DNA from: Methanobacteriota archaeon
GTDB taxonomy: Archaea > Halobacteriota > Halobacteria > Halobacteriales > Halalkalicoccaceae
Assembly: GCA_022561895.1 (NCBI GenBank)
Contig: JADFQH010000057.1
Coordinates: 3,121 to 11,629, forward strand
Direction of reading: 5' to 3'
DNA length: 8,509 bases
Shown: piece by piece, positions 1 through 6,883 of the stretch
How the letters are laid out: every line of letters begins with the position of its first letter
Position numbering within the stretch: position 1 is the first letter of the stretch
Notes under the pieces: generated by a model
What the model was told of the DNA's origin: nothing
The model's input: the letters and a program-made list of their open reading frames with translations, nothing else
Databases searched by the model: none
Made by a program: the position numbers and the translations under genes

Positions 1-1
1 C

Positions 2-421
2 CTTCACGCCGAGCGCGGAGGTGGGCTCGTCGAAGAGCATCCCGAAGCAGCGAGGGGCTGGCTGAAAGCCGAACTCGAAGCGAAGCATATCATGGCGACC
101 GATCCCGAGCGGACGATCGATCTGATCCAACAGGAGGGACAGCTACGTGATTACACCCGAGACACGCTGTACGCGACGCTGTATGAGAACTTAGAGATCA
201 ATCCCGAGGTCGAACGGATGCTGTTCTACACCGACTTCGAGGCCGTCGAGGACGCACAACGGCTGATGCGCGAGGAGGCCCCGGAGTTCCTCTACGAGAG
301 CCAAGAGGCGATCCCACAGCTTCCAGCCGAGGAACGCTATCGTGCGGACGTACTGCATGAGGCGATCTCCGAGCTCGAAGACGACGTCGACTGGGACCCA
401 CTCAGGGAGGAAGAACGATGA
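2..421 (+). CDS. ABC transporter substrate-binding protein, C-terminal part (5' end outside window)
   Basis: The frame is open from the left edge, so this is the last 139 residues of a longer protein and the Met at base 92 is internal, not the start. The visible part has a segment of the form EEHPEAARGWLKAELEA followed by an ATDPE stretch. This resembles the late helices of NMT1/THI5-, SsuA/TauA-like periplasmic-type binding proteins, where a 'hPe..k.flkA...A......np' pattern is common. The rest is helical and rich in Glu and Asp, as in haloarchaeal exported proteins. Its stop overlaps the permease start (ATGA, 418-421), and two permeases plus an ATPase follow, which is the strongest argument for a binding-protein role. 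In archaea such proteins are usually anchored at the outer membrane face, but the signal or lipobox would be upstream of the window. The substrate (nitrate, sulfonate, taurine, a thiamine precursor or other) cannot be told from this fragment. Confidence 0.72.
   Translation, partial: LHAERGGGLVEEHPEAARGWLKAELEAKHIMATDPERTIDLIQQEGQLRDYTRDTLYATLYENLEINPEVERMLFYTDFEAVEDAQRLMREEAPEFLYESQEAIPQLPAEERYRADVLHEAISELEDDVDWDPLREEER
406..410 (+). promoter_or_regulatory. Shine-Dalgarno site GGAGG for permease A
   Basis: A GGAGG lies inside the end of the binding-protein gene, 7 nt before the ATG at 418. It fits the CCTCC tail of archaeal 16S rRNA and supports the ATGA-overlap start and reinitiation coupling. 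Confidence 0.6.
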
Positions 422-1245
422 GCACCGGAACCATTGACCGCCTTCAGCGCCAGTTCGAGAATGGGACTGTTCTTCCGGTTCGGCGAGTCCGACAGCTCCT
501 CTCGATCGTCGGCTTTTTCGTTCTCTGGTCGCTGCTCGTTCGCTTCGAGGTGCTCGGTTTTGGACTGTTTGTCGGCCCCGAACAAGCGTTGGAAACCCTA
601 CTTTCGGCGCTCGGCGGCGCGCCGATGACCGAAGGCGGGGCGACGATCTACGCCCACGCGGCGTTCTCGACCGCGCGTGTCGTCGTCGCGGTCGCCCTCG
701 CGATGGTCATCGCCATTCCGCTTGGACTCCTGATCGGGACGAGTCGGAGCTGGGAGGACGCGCTGTTTCCGGGTCTCGAACTGTTCCGGCCCGTCCCGCC
801 GATCGCATGGGTCCCGATCTCGCTGCTGCTTCTCCCCTCGTTTCGAAGCGGCGTCGTCTTCGTCGTCTTCATCGGGGCGTTCTTCCCGATCCTCGTCAAC
901 ACGATTCAGGGCGTCGAAACCGTCGACCACGAGTACGTTCGAGCGGCCGAAAGCCTCGGCGCGGAGTCACGACAGATATTCCGGCACGTGATCGCTCCGG
1001 CAACGATGCCCTCGATTATCACGGGCGTCTCCATCGGCGTTGGTCTGGCGTGGATCACGGTCGTCGCCGCCGAAATGGTCGCCGGTGGCGTCGGCGTCGG
1101 TTACATCATCTTCCAAGCCTACCGGCTGCTCCAGACCGACGTCGTCGCCGTCGGGATGATCGCGATCGGGATCCTCGGCTACGTCTCCGCGGCGCTCGTT
1201 CACCGAACAGGCCACCGACTAAACCGCTGGCAGGAGATCGACTAA
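418..1245 (+). CDS. ABC transporter permease A (SsuC/TauC-type, MetI-like fold)
   Basis: This 275-residue integral membrane subunit forms half of the import channel. Hydrophobic segments lie near residues 27-42, 87-107, 133-160 (probably two), 198-222 and 243-262. The cytoplasmic EAA loop that docks on the ATPase is clear at about 171-195: EYVRAAESLGA, then IFRHVIAPATMP. The 'RPVPPIAWVP' stretch at 124-133 is typical of nitrate/sulfonate/taurine importer permeases. The length matches the family (250-280). The start at 418 is supported by the ATGA overlap and the GGAGG site. The gene lies between the binding protein and the ATPase in one transcription unit. A paralogous permease follows (2095-2850), so this one probably forms a heterodimer with it. 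Substrate unknown; family assignment secure. Confidence 0.93.
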   Translation: MSTGTIDRLQRQFENGTVLPVRRVRQLLSIVGFFVLWSLLVRFEVLGFGLFVGPEQALETLLSALGGAPMTEGGATIYAHAAFSTARVVVAVALAMVIAIPLGLLIGTSRSWEDALFPGLELFRPVPPIAWVPISLLLLPSFRSGVVFVVFIGAFFPILVNTIQGVETVDHEYVRAAESLGAESRQIFRHVIAPATMPSIITGVSIGVGLAWITVVAAEMVAGGVGVGYIIFQAYRLLQTDVVAVGMIAIGILGYVSAALVHRTGHRLNRWQEID

Positions 1246-1249
1246 CACC

Positions 1250-2095
1250 ATGAGTGAACCACAATCCGTCACCGAAACCAAAACTGAGAGCGAACCGACC
1301 ACCCGAACCGATGCGACCGGCGCGATCGATATCGATCACCTCACGAAGATCTACGATCCCAAGGGCGAGGGGGTCGTCGCGGTCGACGACATGGATCTCC
1401 ACATCGAAGCCGAGGAGTTCGTTGCCCTGCTTGGTCCCTCCGGCTGTGGAAAGAGTACGGTGATGAACTGCCTTGCGGGCTATCTCGAACCCACCGAGGG
1501 TGACGTGCTCGTCGATGGGGATCAGGTCACCGGCCCCGACCCGAAACGCGGCGTCGTCTTCCAGGAAAATCGCCTGTTTCCGTGGAAAACGGTACAGGAA
1601 AACGTCGAGTTCGGCCCGCAGATGCGAGATAACATCGAGGACGGCCGCGCACAGTCCATTCTCGGGGAGATGGGTTTAGAGGGGTTCGAGGACGCCTATC
1701 CTTCGGGGCTTTCGGGCGGGATGCAACAGCGCGCGGAGCTCGCACGCCTGCTCGCGAACGACCCCGACATCATGCTGATGGACGAGCCCTTCAGCGCGCT
1801 CGATGCGCTCACGAAGGAGATCATGCAGAAAAAGCTGATCGAGGTCTGGGAGCGCGACAACAGGACGGTCGTCTTCATCACTCACGATGTCGAGGAGGCG
1901 ATCTTGCTTGCCGATCGGGTCGTCGTCATGACCGCCCGCCCCGGCCAAGTGAAGGACGTCATCGATGTCGATCTCGACCGCCCGCGCGATCCCGAGATCG
2001 TTACGACCGAGCGCTTTACCGAACTGCGCGAACGCGCGCTCTCGGTCATCAGAGAGGAAGCCCAGCGCGCGCTCGAACAGGAGGAGTCTGTCTGA
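1250..2095 (+). CDS. ABC transporter ATP-binding protein (SsuB/TauB/NrtD-type)
   Basis: This 281-residue ATPase powers the importer from the cytoplasmic side. All nucleotide-binding motifs are intact: Walker A GPSGCGKST (62-70), Q-loop Gln105 in VVFQENRLFPW, signature LSGGMQQR (154-161), Walker B IMLMDEP (174-180), D-loop SALD (182-185) and H-loop His212 in ITHDVEEA. The 'NRLFPWKTVQENV' stretch after the Q-loop is characteristic of the nitrate/sulfonate/taurine subgroup. About 24 N-terminal residues rich in Thr, Ser and Glu precede the domain; they look disordered and may be a haloarchaeal extension. The start is 4 nt after the permease A stop, with a weak GGAG 13 nt upstream. Only one ATPase gene is visible for two different permeases, so it presumably acts as a homodimer on a heterodimeric channel. 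Confidence 0.96.
   Translation: MSEPQSVTETKTESEPTTRTDATGAIDIDHLTKIYDPKGEGVVAVDDMDLHIEAEEFVALLGPSGCGKSTVMNCLAGYLEPTEGDVLVDGDQVTGPDPKRGVVFQENRLFPWKTVQENVEFGPQMRDNIEDGRAQSILGEMGLEGFEDAYPSGLSGGMQQRAELARLLANDPDIMLMDEPFSALDALTKEIMQKKLIEVWERDNRTVVFITHDVEEAILLADRVVVMTARPGQVKDVIDVDLDRPRDPEIVTTERFTELRERALSVIREEAQRALEQEESV
2080..2086 (+). promoter_or_regulatory. Shine-Dalgarno site GGAGGAG for permease B
   Basis: GGAGGAG within the last codons of the ATPase gene, 8 nt before the ATG at 2095. It supports translation of permease B by coupling at the TGATG junction. Confidence 0.6.
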
Positions 2096-2850
2096 TGGAT
2101 ACCCGCAGACGGCTCGTCCGTATTGGCTCGGTTCTCGCGGTGCCGATCCTCTGGTTCGTCGCGAGCCGGTTCGGTCTCATCCCCGGACTCCCCTCTCCGG
2201 GGGCGGTCACGACTGCTTACATCGCCGAGTTCGACCGGTTGGATTTCTGGATCTCGACCATCCAGAGCACGATTCGCGTCCTCGTCTCCTTCGCCGTCGC
2301 GGCGCTCGTCGGGATTCCATTAGGGTTGGCGATCGGGCGCTACAGCGCCTTTGCCGATCTCACCTTCCCCGCCCTCGAAATGCTGCGCCCGATCCCCCCG
2401 ATCGCGTGGATCCCCTTTACCATCCTCGTGCTTCCCGCGGCCGAACTCTCGATCATGTTCATCACCTTTCTGGGAGCCTTTTTCCCGATCCTGCTCAACA
2501 CCGTCCAGGGCGCACGAAGCGTCGAGGTCGGCTACTCGCGGGCCGCTCAGTCGCTCGGTGCAGGCTCGTTTCAGACGTTTCGCCACGTCATCTACCCCGG
2601 CGCGCTGCCCGCGATCCACGCCGGGATGATCGTCGGCATGGGTCTTGCGTGGGTCAACCTCATCGCCGCCGAGATGGTCGCCGGCGGGACCGGCCTTGGC
2701 TTTCTGACGTGGTCGGCCTACACGAGCGGTTCCTATGCCGTCATCATCGTCGGCATCATCACCATTGGCCTGCTCGGGGCGGCATCCTCGACGCTCGTGC
2801 GCTGGTTCGCCAACTGGCAGATCGGCTGGCAGGAGGTCGAAGCCGCGTGA
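2095..2850 (+). CDS. ABC transporter permease B (SsuC/TauC-type, paralogue of permease A)
   Basis: This 251-residue membrane subunit is the second half of the importer channel. It aligns by eye with permease A through most of its length: 'LRPIPPIAWIPF' (97-108), 'FLGAFFPILLNTVQGA' (125-140), the EAA loop with SRAAQSLGA then FRHVIYPGALPAI (148-174), and 'GLAWVNLIAAEMVAGG' (183-198). Hydrophobic segments are near 11-25, 62-80, 104-133 (probably two), 174-197 and 213-236. It lacks the longer N-terminus of permease A. The ATG shares an A with the ATPase stop (TGATG), and a strong GGAGGAG lies 8 nt upstream. The gene pair probably arose by duplication and gives a heterodimeric transmembrane domain. 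Confidence 0.93.
   Translation: MDTRRRLVRIGSVLAVPILWFVASRFGLIPGLPSPGAVTTAYIAEFDRLDFWISTIQSTIRVLVSFAVAALVGIPLGLAIGRYSAFADLTFPALEMLRPIPPIAWIPFTILVLPAAELSIMFITFLGAFFPILLNTVQGARSVEVGYSRAAQSLGAGSFQTFRHVIYPGALPAIHAGMIVGMGLAWVNLIAAEMVAGGTGLGFLTWSAYTSGSYAVIIVGIITIGLLGAASSTLVRWFANWQIGWQEVEAA
2831..2837 (+). promoter_or_regulatory. Shine-Dalgarno site AGGAGGT that decides the GTG start at 2847
   Basis: AGGAGGT lies in the last codons of permease B, 9 nt before GTG 2847. It is the best Shine-Dalgarno match in the operon and picks out the GTG overlapping the permease stop (GTGA, 2847-2850) as the start of the next gene. Confidence 0.6.
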
Positions 2851-3263
2851 GTCATGCCTCGAAATCGCGTTCGCACGCGCCCCAGTTCGCCACTCGGATC
2901 GCCACAGCGCTGATCCCGCTCGTGGGGTTTGTGCTTACGCTTGCGCTCGTTGTCCGTCGAACCTCGCTCGGAGGTCCGCTCTACGATTTCGCGCTGCTCC
3001 CGAGCCGGATCCCCCTCGAAGTCGCCGGAGCCGACCCGCTGTTGGCCGTCGCGTCGGTCGGAATCGGCCAGAGCTGGCTCTATTTCACAGGAATTTCGAC
3101 GGCGCTGCTCGCCGCCGGCCTGTTCGCTGCGATCGTCGGCTCTCGCGGTGGCACGATTCTCGGGGCCGTCCTTGCAAGCGGGGCGGCCGGAACGTTGGTT
3201 CGCGTCGAGGGCTGTCACTGTGCAAGCGGTTCGACGATGTCTCTCTGGGAGCTTTTGATCTAG
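2847..3263 (+). CDS. Small integral membrane protein at the end of the ABC operon, GTG start
   Basis: I do not recognise this 138-residue protein. The open frame extends far upstream (to 1965), but that part is an Arg/Pro-rich shadow of the ATPase and permease B. The hydrophobic protein starts at the GTG overlapping the permease stop, preceded by AGGAGGT. Hydrophobic segments lie near residues 17-36, 62-80, 82-98 and 101-118, giving three or four membrane spans. The N-terminus is basic (KSRSH) and the tail holds a Cys-His-Cys (residues 123-125) followed by a short hydrophobic end. There is no ABC, permease or binding-protein motif. Its position and coupling suggest an accessory part of the importer (stability, regulation or substrate relay), which is inference only. 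The stop TAG lies in a CTAG shared with the convergent trehalase gene. Confidence 0.72.
   Translation: MSHASKSRSHAPQFATRIATALIPLVGFVLTLALVVRRTSLGGPLYDFALLPSRIPLEVAGADPLLAVASVGIGQSWLYFTGISTALLAAGLFAAIVGSRGGTILGAVLASGAAGTLVRVEGCHCASGSTMSLWELLI
3260..3263. other. CTAG palindrome providing both stop codons of convergent genes
   Basis: The (+) gene ends with TAG at 3261-3263, and the (-) trehalase gene ends with TAG read from 3262 to 3260. The two coding regions therefore overlap tail to tail by 4 bp inside one CTAG, leaving no intergenic space. I see no T-rich terminator on either strand next to it, so transcripts from both sides probably run into each other. Confidence 0.9.
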
Positions 3264-4777
3264 TAAAACAGGTTCGGTAGCGCGAGCGCGACGCCGTTGG
3301 TCCACCCGAAGCCATATTGGAGAGAATACTCGCCGCCGCCACCTTCCCCGCACCCACCTGTGACGTCGTACTTCTCCAACAGCTGACCCGTCCGGTCGAA
3401 GACCTCGCGGTTGAGGTCGAGCCATCGTCCGCCGATCTCGGTCGCAAGCTCTTCATATCCATAGCCCGCAAGCCCGACGACCGCCATCCACTGTAAGGGA
3501 GCCCACCCATTAGGTAGATCCCACTGCTCGTCCGATTCGGTGAGCGTGGTCACCAGTCCACCCTGTTCGAGAAAGCGCTCTTCGAGCGCTGGGGCCACCC
3601 CAGCGGCCTGCTCCTCGCTTGCCATCCCGGTAAACAACGGTACGGCGGCCGCAAGCGTCCACGAGTCACTTTGCTCTCCCTCGATCCATCCGTAATCGAA
3701 GTAGAATTTTTCACTCTCGCTCCAACAGTACCGATCGACCAGCGCTCGGCGCTTCGCCGCCCGCTCGCGGTATTTGACCGCCTGCTTGTCGTTTCCTGCA
3801 CGCTCGTGCCAGCCTGCGAGTGATCGTTCGGTTCCGTAAAGAAACGCGTTCAGATCAATGGGAACGAGATCGGTCGTCCTGATCGTTGCTAACCCACCGC
3901 CCGCAAACCAGCGACTGCTGAAATCCCAACCGGATTCGCAGGCCGCCCGAACATCGCGATACAGCTCCTTCGAATCGCGACCGGCCCGCTCTGCGAGTTC
4001 GAGATCCTCGCGATAGGACTCGACACGCGGGCGCGGATCGTCGTCCCAGTAGCGATTGAGAACCCCCTCATTGAGTCCGACCACGCGACGGTGGGACTCG
4101 CCTGCGTCCGTCTCGTCCTCGCCGTCCATCCAAAACTCGTACTCGCGTTCGAGCGCGGGGAGATACTCGAAGACGGCTTCGGGACCGCGTCGTGAGGCGA
4201 GCAGGTCGAGGATTCGGTGAAACAGGGGTGGGTTTGATCGACTAGTATAGTAGATCCGCCCGCCGTTGGGGATGAACCCCAGCCGATCGATCAGCGAGGC
4301 GAAGTTCGCCGCGAGTTCGTCGATCAGATCCAGCCGTCCAGTGACGGCAAGTCCCTCGGCGGCGAAGTAGCTGTCCCAGTAGTAGCACTCGCGAAAGCGC
4401 CCGCCGGGAACCACACTTCGATAAGGGAGTGAAAGGATCGTCTCGCCCTCGCGCGTCTCGACCGGCTCGCGGATCAGATGCTCCCAGAGACCGTCGATAT
4501 ACCACTCCATCGAAACGGTCGAGGGATCGACGCCCGTTACTGGATCCTCGGGCAGGAGGAAATGCTCGGCGACGAACCGTTCGATATCTTTCCCATCAAA
4601 GCGCTCTGTGATCTCCTCGGGATCGGTGGTGGGCACGCAGTCGACGAGCGTCTTCGAGTCCGGAAAGACGCCGTCGCGCTGGACCATCTCGAAGAGGGGA
4701 CCGTCGAGCTGTGGATAAAGGGCATGAGATGGCATGGATTGGAATACAACCGCAAGCTGTGTTGTGTCTGTCGACAT
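3260..4777 (-). CDS. treF: Trehalase, glycoside hydrolase family 37, cytoplasmic
   Basis: Hydrolyses alpha,alpha-trehalose to two glucose molecules by the inverting mechanism. The 505 residues carry both family signatures: PGGRFRECYYWDSYF (124-138) and QWDLPNGWAP (419-428). 'GFIPNGGRIYYTSRSNPP' (167-184) and the C-terminal 'GGGGEY...GFGWTNGVAL' (479-498) are also typical. By spacing to E. coli TreA, the catalytic acid is Asp285 in SGWDFSSRW and the base is Glu468 in EKYD; both are present. There is no signal peptide, so it acts in the cytoplasm, on imported or stored trehalose. The start at 4777 lies 17 nt after the nucleotidase stop, suggesting co-transcription, but the only upstream GGAG is just 3 nt from the ATG. 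Met15 (4735) is an alternative start just before the conserved 'LYPQLDGPLF' region. The symbol follows the E. coli cytoplasmic enzyme and is not proof of orthology. Confidence 0.95.
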   Translation of the reverse strand: MSTDTTQLAVVFQSMPSHALYPQLDGPLFEMVQRDGVFPDSKTLVDCVPTTDPEEITERFDGKDIERFVAEHFLLPEDPVTGVDPSTVSMEWYIDGLWEHLIREPVETREGETILSLPYRSVVPGGRFRECYYWDSYFAAEGLAVTGRLDLIDELAANFASLIDRLGFIPNGGRIYYTSRSNPPLFHRILDLLASRRGPEAVFEYLPALEREYEFWMDGEDETDAGESHRRVVGLNEGVLNRYWDDDPRPRVESYREDLELAERAGRDSKELYRDVRAACESGWDFSSRWFAGGGLATIRTTDLVPIDLNAFLYGTERSLAGWHERAGNDKQAVKYRERAAKRRALVDRYCWSESEKFYFDYGWIEGEQSDSWTLAAAVPLFTGMASEEQAAGVAPALEERFLEQGGLVTTLTESDEQWDLPNGWAPLQWMAVVGLAGYGYEELATEIGGRWLDLNREVFDRTGQLLEKYDVTGGCGEGGGGEYSLQYGFGWTNGVALALPNLFY

Positions 4778-4794
4778 TGACTCCGGCTCGGCAA

Positions 4795-6780
4795 TTAATC
4801 CTCACCAACCGTGTTCGGGTGCGGGAGATAGCCACGACAGACGAACCGCTCGACCGCACTGGAGACCGGAAGCGAGAGGGTGTCGCCATCGTCGTCGTAG
4901 TCGTAGACCTCGTCGTCCGGTTCGAACTCGCCGATCAGCCGGAGCCGGTGATCCGGGTCCGACCGCGCGATCTCGGCGACTTCGCGATTTCCGGTTGCGA
5001 GGAGTTCGCCCTCGTCCTCGCTCACCTCCACGTCGTAGCGGTTGCCGTATCGGGACAGAAGGTAGAAACTTTCCGGAACCACGCTCTCGATCTCGTTGGG
5101 GAGATCGAACCGGACGCTGAACTCGATATCGCTCGCCTCGTAGTCGTCTCCCTCGCCGAGATCCTCGTCGATTCGGAGGATGCGCCCCTCGATCTCCGGG
5201 GCGACGGTTCCTTGCTCTTCGATATACTCCATCACGACGGGTCCGAGCGCGGTCTCCGAGTTCCAGAGGGTGTCGATGTCACGAAACGACTCGTAGCCCA
5301 GCGCGATATCCTTCACGTAGTCGGTCGTCGCGACGGTGTAGGTCACGTCCGAATCGAGCGGCCGGTCACCGACGTAGACGTCGTGGACCTCGGCGTCCTC
5401 GTGGCCGCTCCATTCGTAGCTGAGACCGCCGACCTGCTGACGCTGGCGCGCCCCGAGGGAGTCGTCGGGCAGGACGTCGATCCGTCCCTCCAATGCTTCG
5501 CGGATCTGTTCGCCCGTTGCCTGGAAGACGACGACCTCGTTGTTGAAGGGCATGACACTGAGAACGTCGTGGACGGTCAACATGCCGGGACCGTACGTGT
5601 CGGTCGTCCGGATCCGCCCAGCAGTTTGAAGGGCGATGTCGGCGTCCGGATGGATGTCGAGCATCGCATCAGTGATGAGATTGCCCAACCGGCTCTCGCG
5701 ACCGTTGCTCACCGTTCCCGAGGCATCGAGCGACGTGTCGGTGCTGCCGACCTCCCTTGCGAACTCCTCCTCTAAGTCGGCGTACTGGGCGCGCATCATC
5801 ACGTCGAACGTCGGCTCCGGCTCGATTTCGTCGTCGAGATCGATGCGCTCCCACTCGACGAGATCGCCCTCGCTGTCTACGGTCATCGCGCCGAGATGGT
5901 CGTAGGCGTAGCCGATCTCGCTAATCACGGTATCGTGATGGATCTCCGCCTCGTCGAACGTGACGTGTGAGTGCGAACCGAAGATCGCATCCAGCCCGTC
6001 GACCTCCTCTGCGATCTCGTAATGGGTGTCGTGGGCGACGTGCGAGGCCAGCACGATCACGTCCGCACCCTCGTTTTCGAGGGTTTCGACCATCTCCTTC
6101 GAGGTCTCGACGGGATCGCGCGCCTCGTACTCCTCGGGATAGTCCGTAATGTTGTGAAACCCCCGCATGACGACGTTAAAGAGTCCAAGAGTGATATCGC
6201 CCGCTTCACAGAGCATCCACCGCTCGGTTCCGGGGAGCGGTTCGCCGTCGGGGGTGAACAGCGCGGAGTTGAGCCACGGGAACTCGCTCTGTTCGAAGCG
6301 TTCTTGAGCGAGCTCGACGCCGAAGTCGAAGTCGTGGTTGCCGACGCCAGCGGCGGTGATCCCAAGCTCGTTCATAAAGTCGAGTTTGTGCGCTCCTTTC
6401 GTATAAAACGAGATCGGCGAAGAGCCCAGTTCGTCGCCGCTCGTGAGAAAGATCGCGTTCTCGTGGTTTGCGAGCTGCTCGTCGATCGCGGTCCGGTAGC
6501 GCGCGATGTTCGGCCCGTCGATTTCGCCAATTCCGCTGTGGCTGTGGAGATCGTGGACGATTCGTACCGTCCCTTCTGCGTCCCCGTCGCTCGCTTCGCT
6601 TCGGCCCGCGAGCGCCGTTCCCGCGATCCCGGCGGCCGAGGCGGCGAGGACGGCCCGACGACTGTGGGTGTGACCGAACCGGCGGATCCTACTCCGATCG
6701 GATGCGGGCCGGCCTCGATGGCTCGCTTCGCCACGTTCACAGCCACAGTCGCGTATCATATGGCTGACTTCGTTACCCAT
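4795..6780 (-). CDS. Tat-exported 5'-nucleotidase / UshA-like metallophosphoesterase
   Basis: A secreted two-domain enzyme expected to remove phosphate from nucleotides or related esters outside the cell. A Tat signal lies at residues 40-58 (SRRAVLAASAAGIAGTALA), with a possible cleavage after ALA. The metallophosphatase ligands follow: Asp77/His79 (DLHSH), Asp116 (GDELGSSP), Asn148-His149-Asp150 (GNHDFDFG), His247 (ASHVAHDT), and His270 and His272 (GSHSH). The nucleotidase C-domain runs from about 345 to 555, with ESRLGN (362-367), the substrate loop TAGRIR (386-391; usually NGGGIR) and 'GYESF'. About 100 acidic residues follow that I cannot assign. The start is uncertain: 6780 gives 661 residues. 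ATG 6759 (Met8) gives 654 and has a TATA-like box 24-29 bases upstream, fitting a leaderless transcript. Trehalase follows 17 nt after the stop. The exact substrate is unproven. Confidence 0.9.
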   Translation of the reverse strand: MGNEVSHMIRDCGCERGEASHRGRPASDRSRIRRFGHTHSRRAVLAASAAGIAGTALAGRSEASDGDAEGTVRIVHDLHSHSGIGEIDGPNIARYRTAIDEQLANHENAIFLTSGDELGSSPISFYTKGAHKLDFMNELGITAAGVGNHDFDFGVELAQERFEQSEFPWLNSALFTPDGEPLPGTERWMLCEAGDITLGLFNVVMRGFHNITDYPEEYEARDPVETSKEMVETLENEGADVIVLASHVAHDTHYEIAEEVDGLDAIFGSHSHVTFDEAEIHHDTVISEIGYAYDHLGAMTVDSEGDLVEWERIDLDDEIEPEPTFDVMMRAQYADLEEEFAREVGSTDTSLDASGTVSNGRESRLGNLITDAMLDIHPDADIALQTAGRIRTTDTYGPGMLTVHDVLSVMPFNNEVVVFQATGEQIREALEGRIDVLPDDSLGARQRQQVGGLSYEWSGHEDAEVHDVYVGDRPLDSDVTYTVATTDYVKDIALGYESFRDIDTLWNSETALGPVVMEYIEEQGTVAPEIEGRILRIDEDLGEGDDYEASDIEFSVRFDLPNEIESVVPESFYLLSRYGNRYDVEVSEDEGELLATGNREVAEIARSDPDHRLRLIGEFEPDDEVYDYDDDGDTLSLPVSSAVERFVCRGYLPHPNTVGED

Positions 6781-6781
6781 C

Positions 6782-6789
6782 TACTATAG
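6782..6789 (-). promoter_or_regulatory. TATA-like box for the nucleotidase-trehalase unit
   Basis: On the (-) strand this reads CTATAGTA. The TATAGT core lies 24-29 bases before the A of ATG 6759 (Met8 of the long frame), the spacing expected for a leaderless archaeal transcript. It is too close to ATG 6780 to serve that start without a shorter spacing. The box lies in the outer tip of the left inverted-repeat arm. Confidence 0.4.
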
Positions 6790-6883
6790 GGATTATCGTA
6801 GGGCTTCATAGATCTCCTGCTCGCTAACCGATCAACGTGGACCGTGTGACCGGAAGAAATCATTCGATTGGCTATGATACTCC

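Noticed and set aside
92..421. Stand-alone 109-residue protein starting at ATG 92
   Set aside because: The frame is open to the window edge and the residues before Met fit the binding-protein fold, so it is a fragment of a longer protein.
1965..2846. Upstream 294 codons of the long frame ending at 3263
   Set aside because: Arg/Pro-rich translation antiphase to the ATPase and permease B, both with full family motifs. Only the part from GTG 2847 reads as a protein.
2733..3425. (-) frame of 230 codons across the convergent junction
   Set aside because: Arg-rich and without motifs. It overlaps permease B, the small membrane protein and the trehalase end, all better supported.
4711..5775. Long (+) frame of 354 codons opposite the nucleotidase
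   Set aside because: Antisense shadow typical of GC-rich halophile genes. The (-) strand carries complete metallophosphatase motifs here.
5971..6789. (+) frame of 272 codons opposite the nucleotidase N-terminus
   Set aside because: Antisense shadow with no recognisable domain. The opposite strand encodes the Tat signal and metal ligands.
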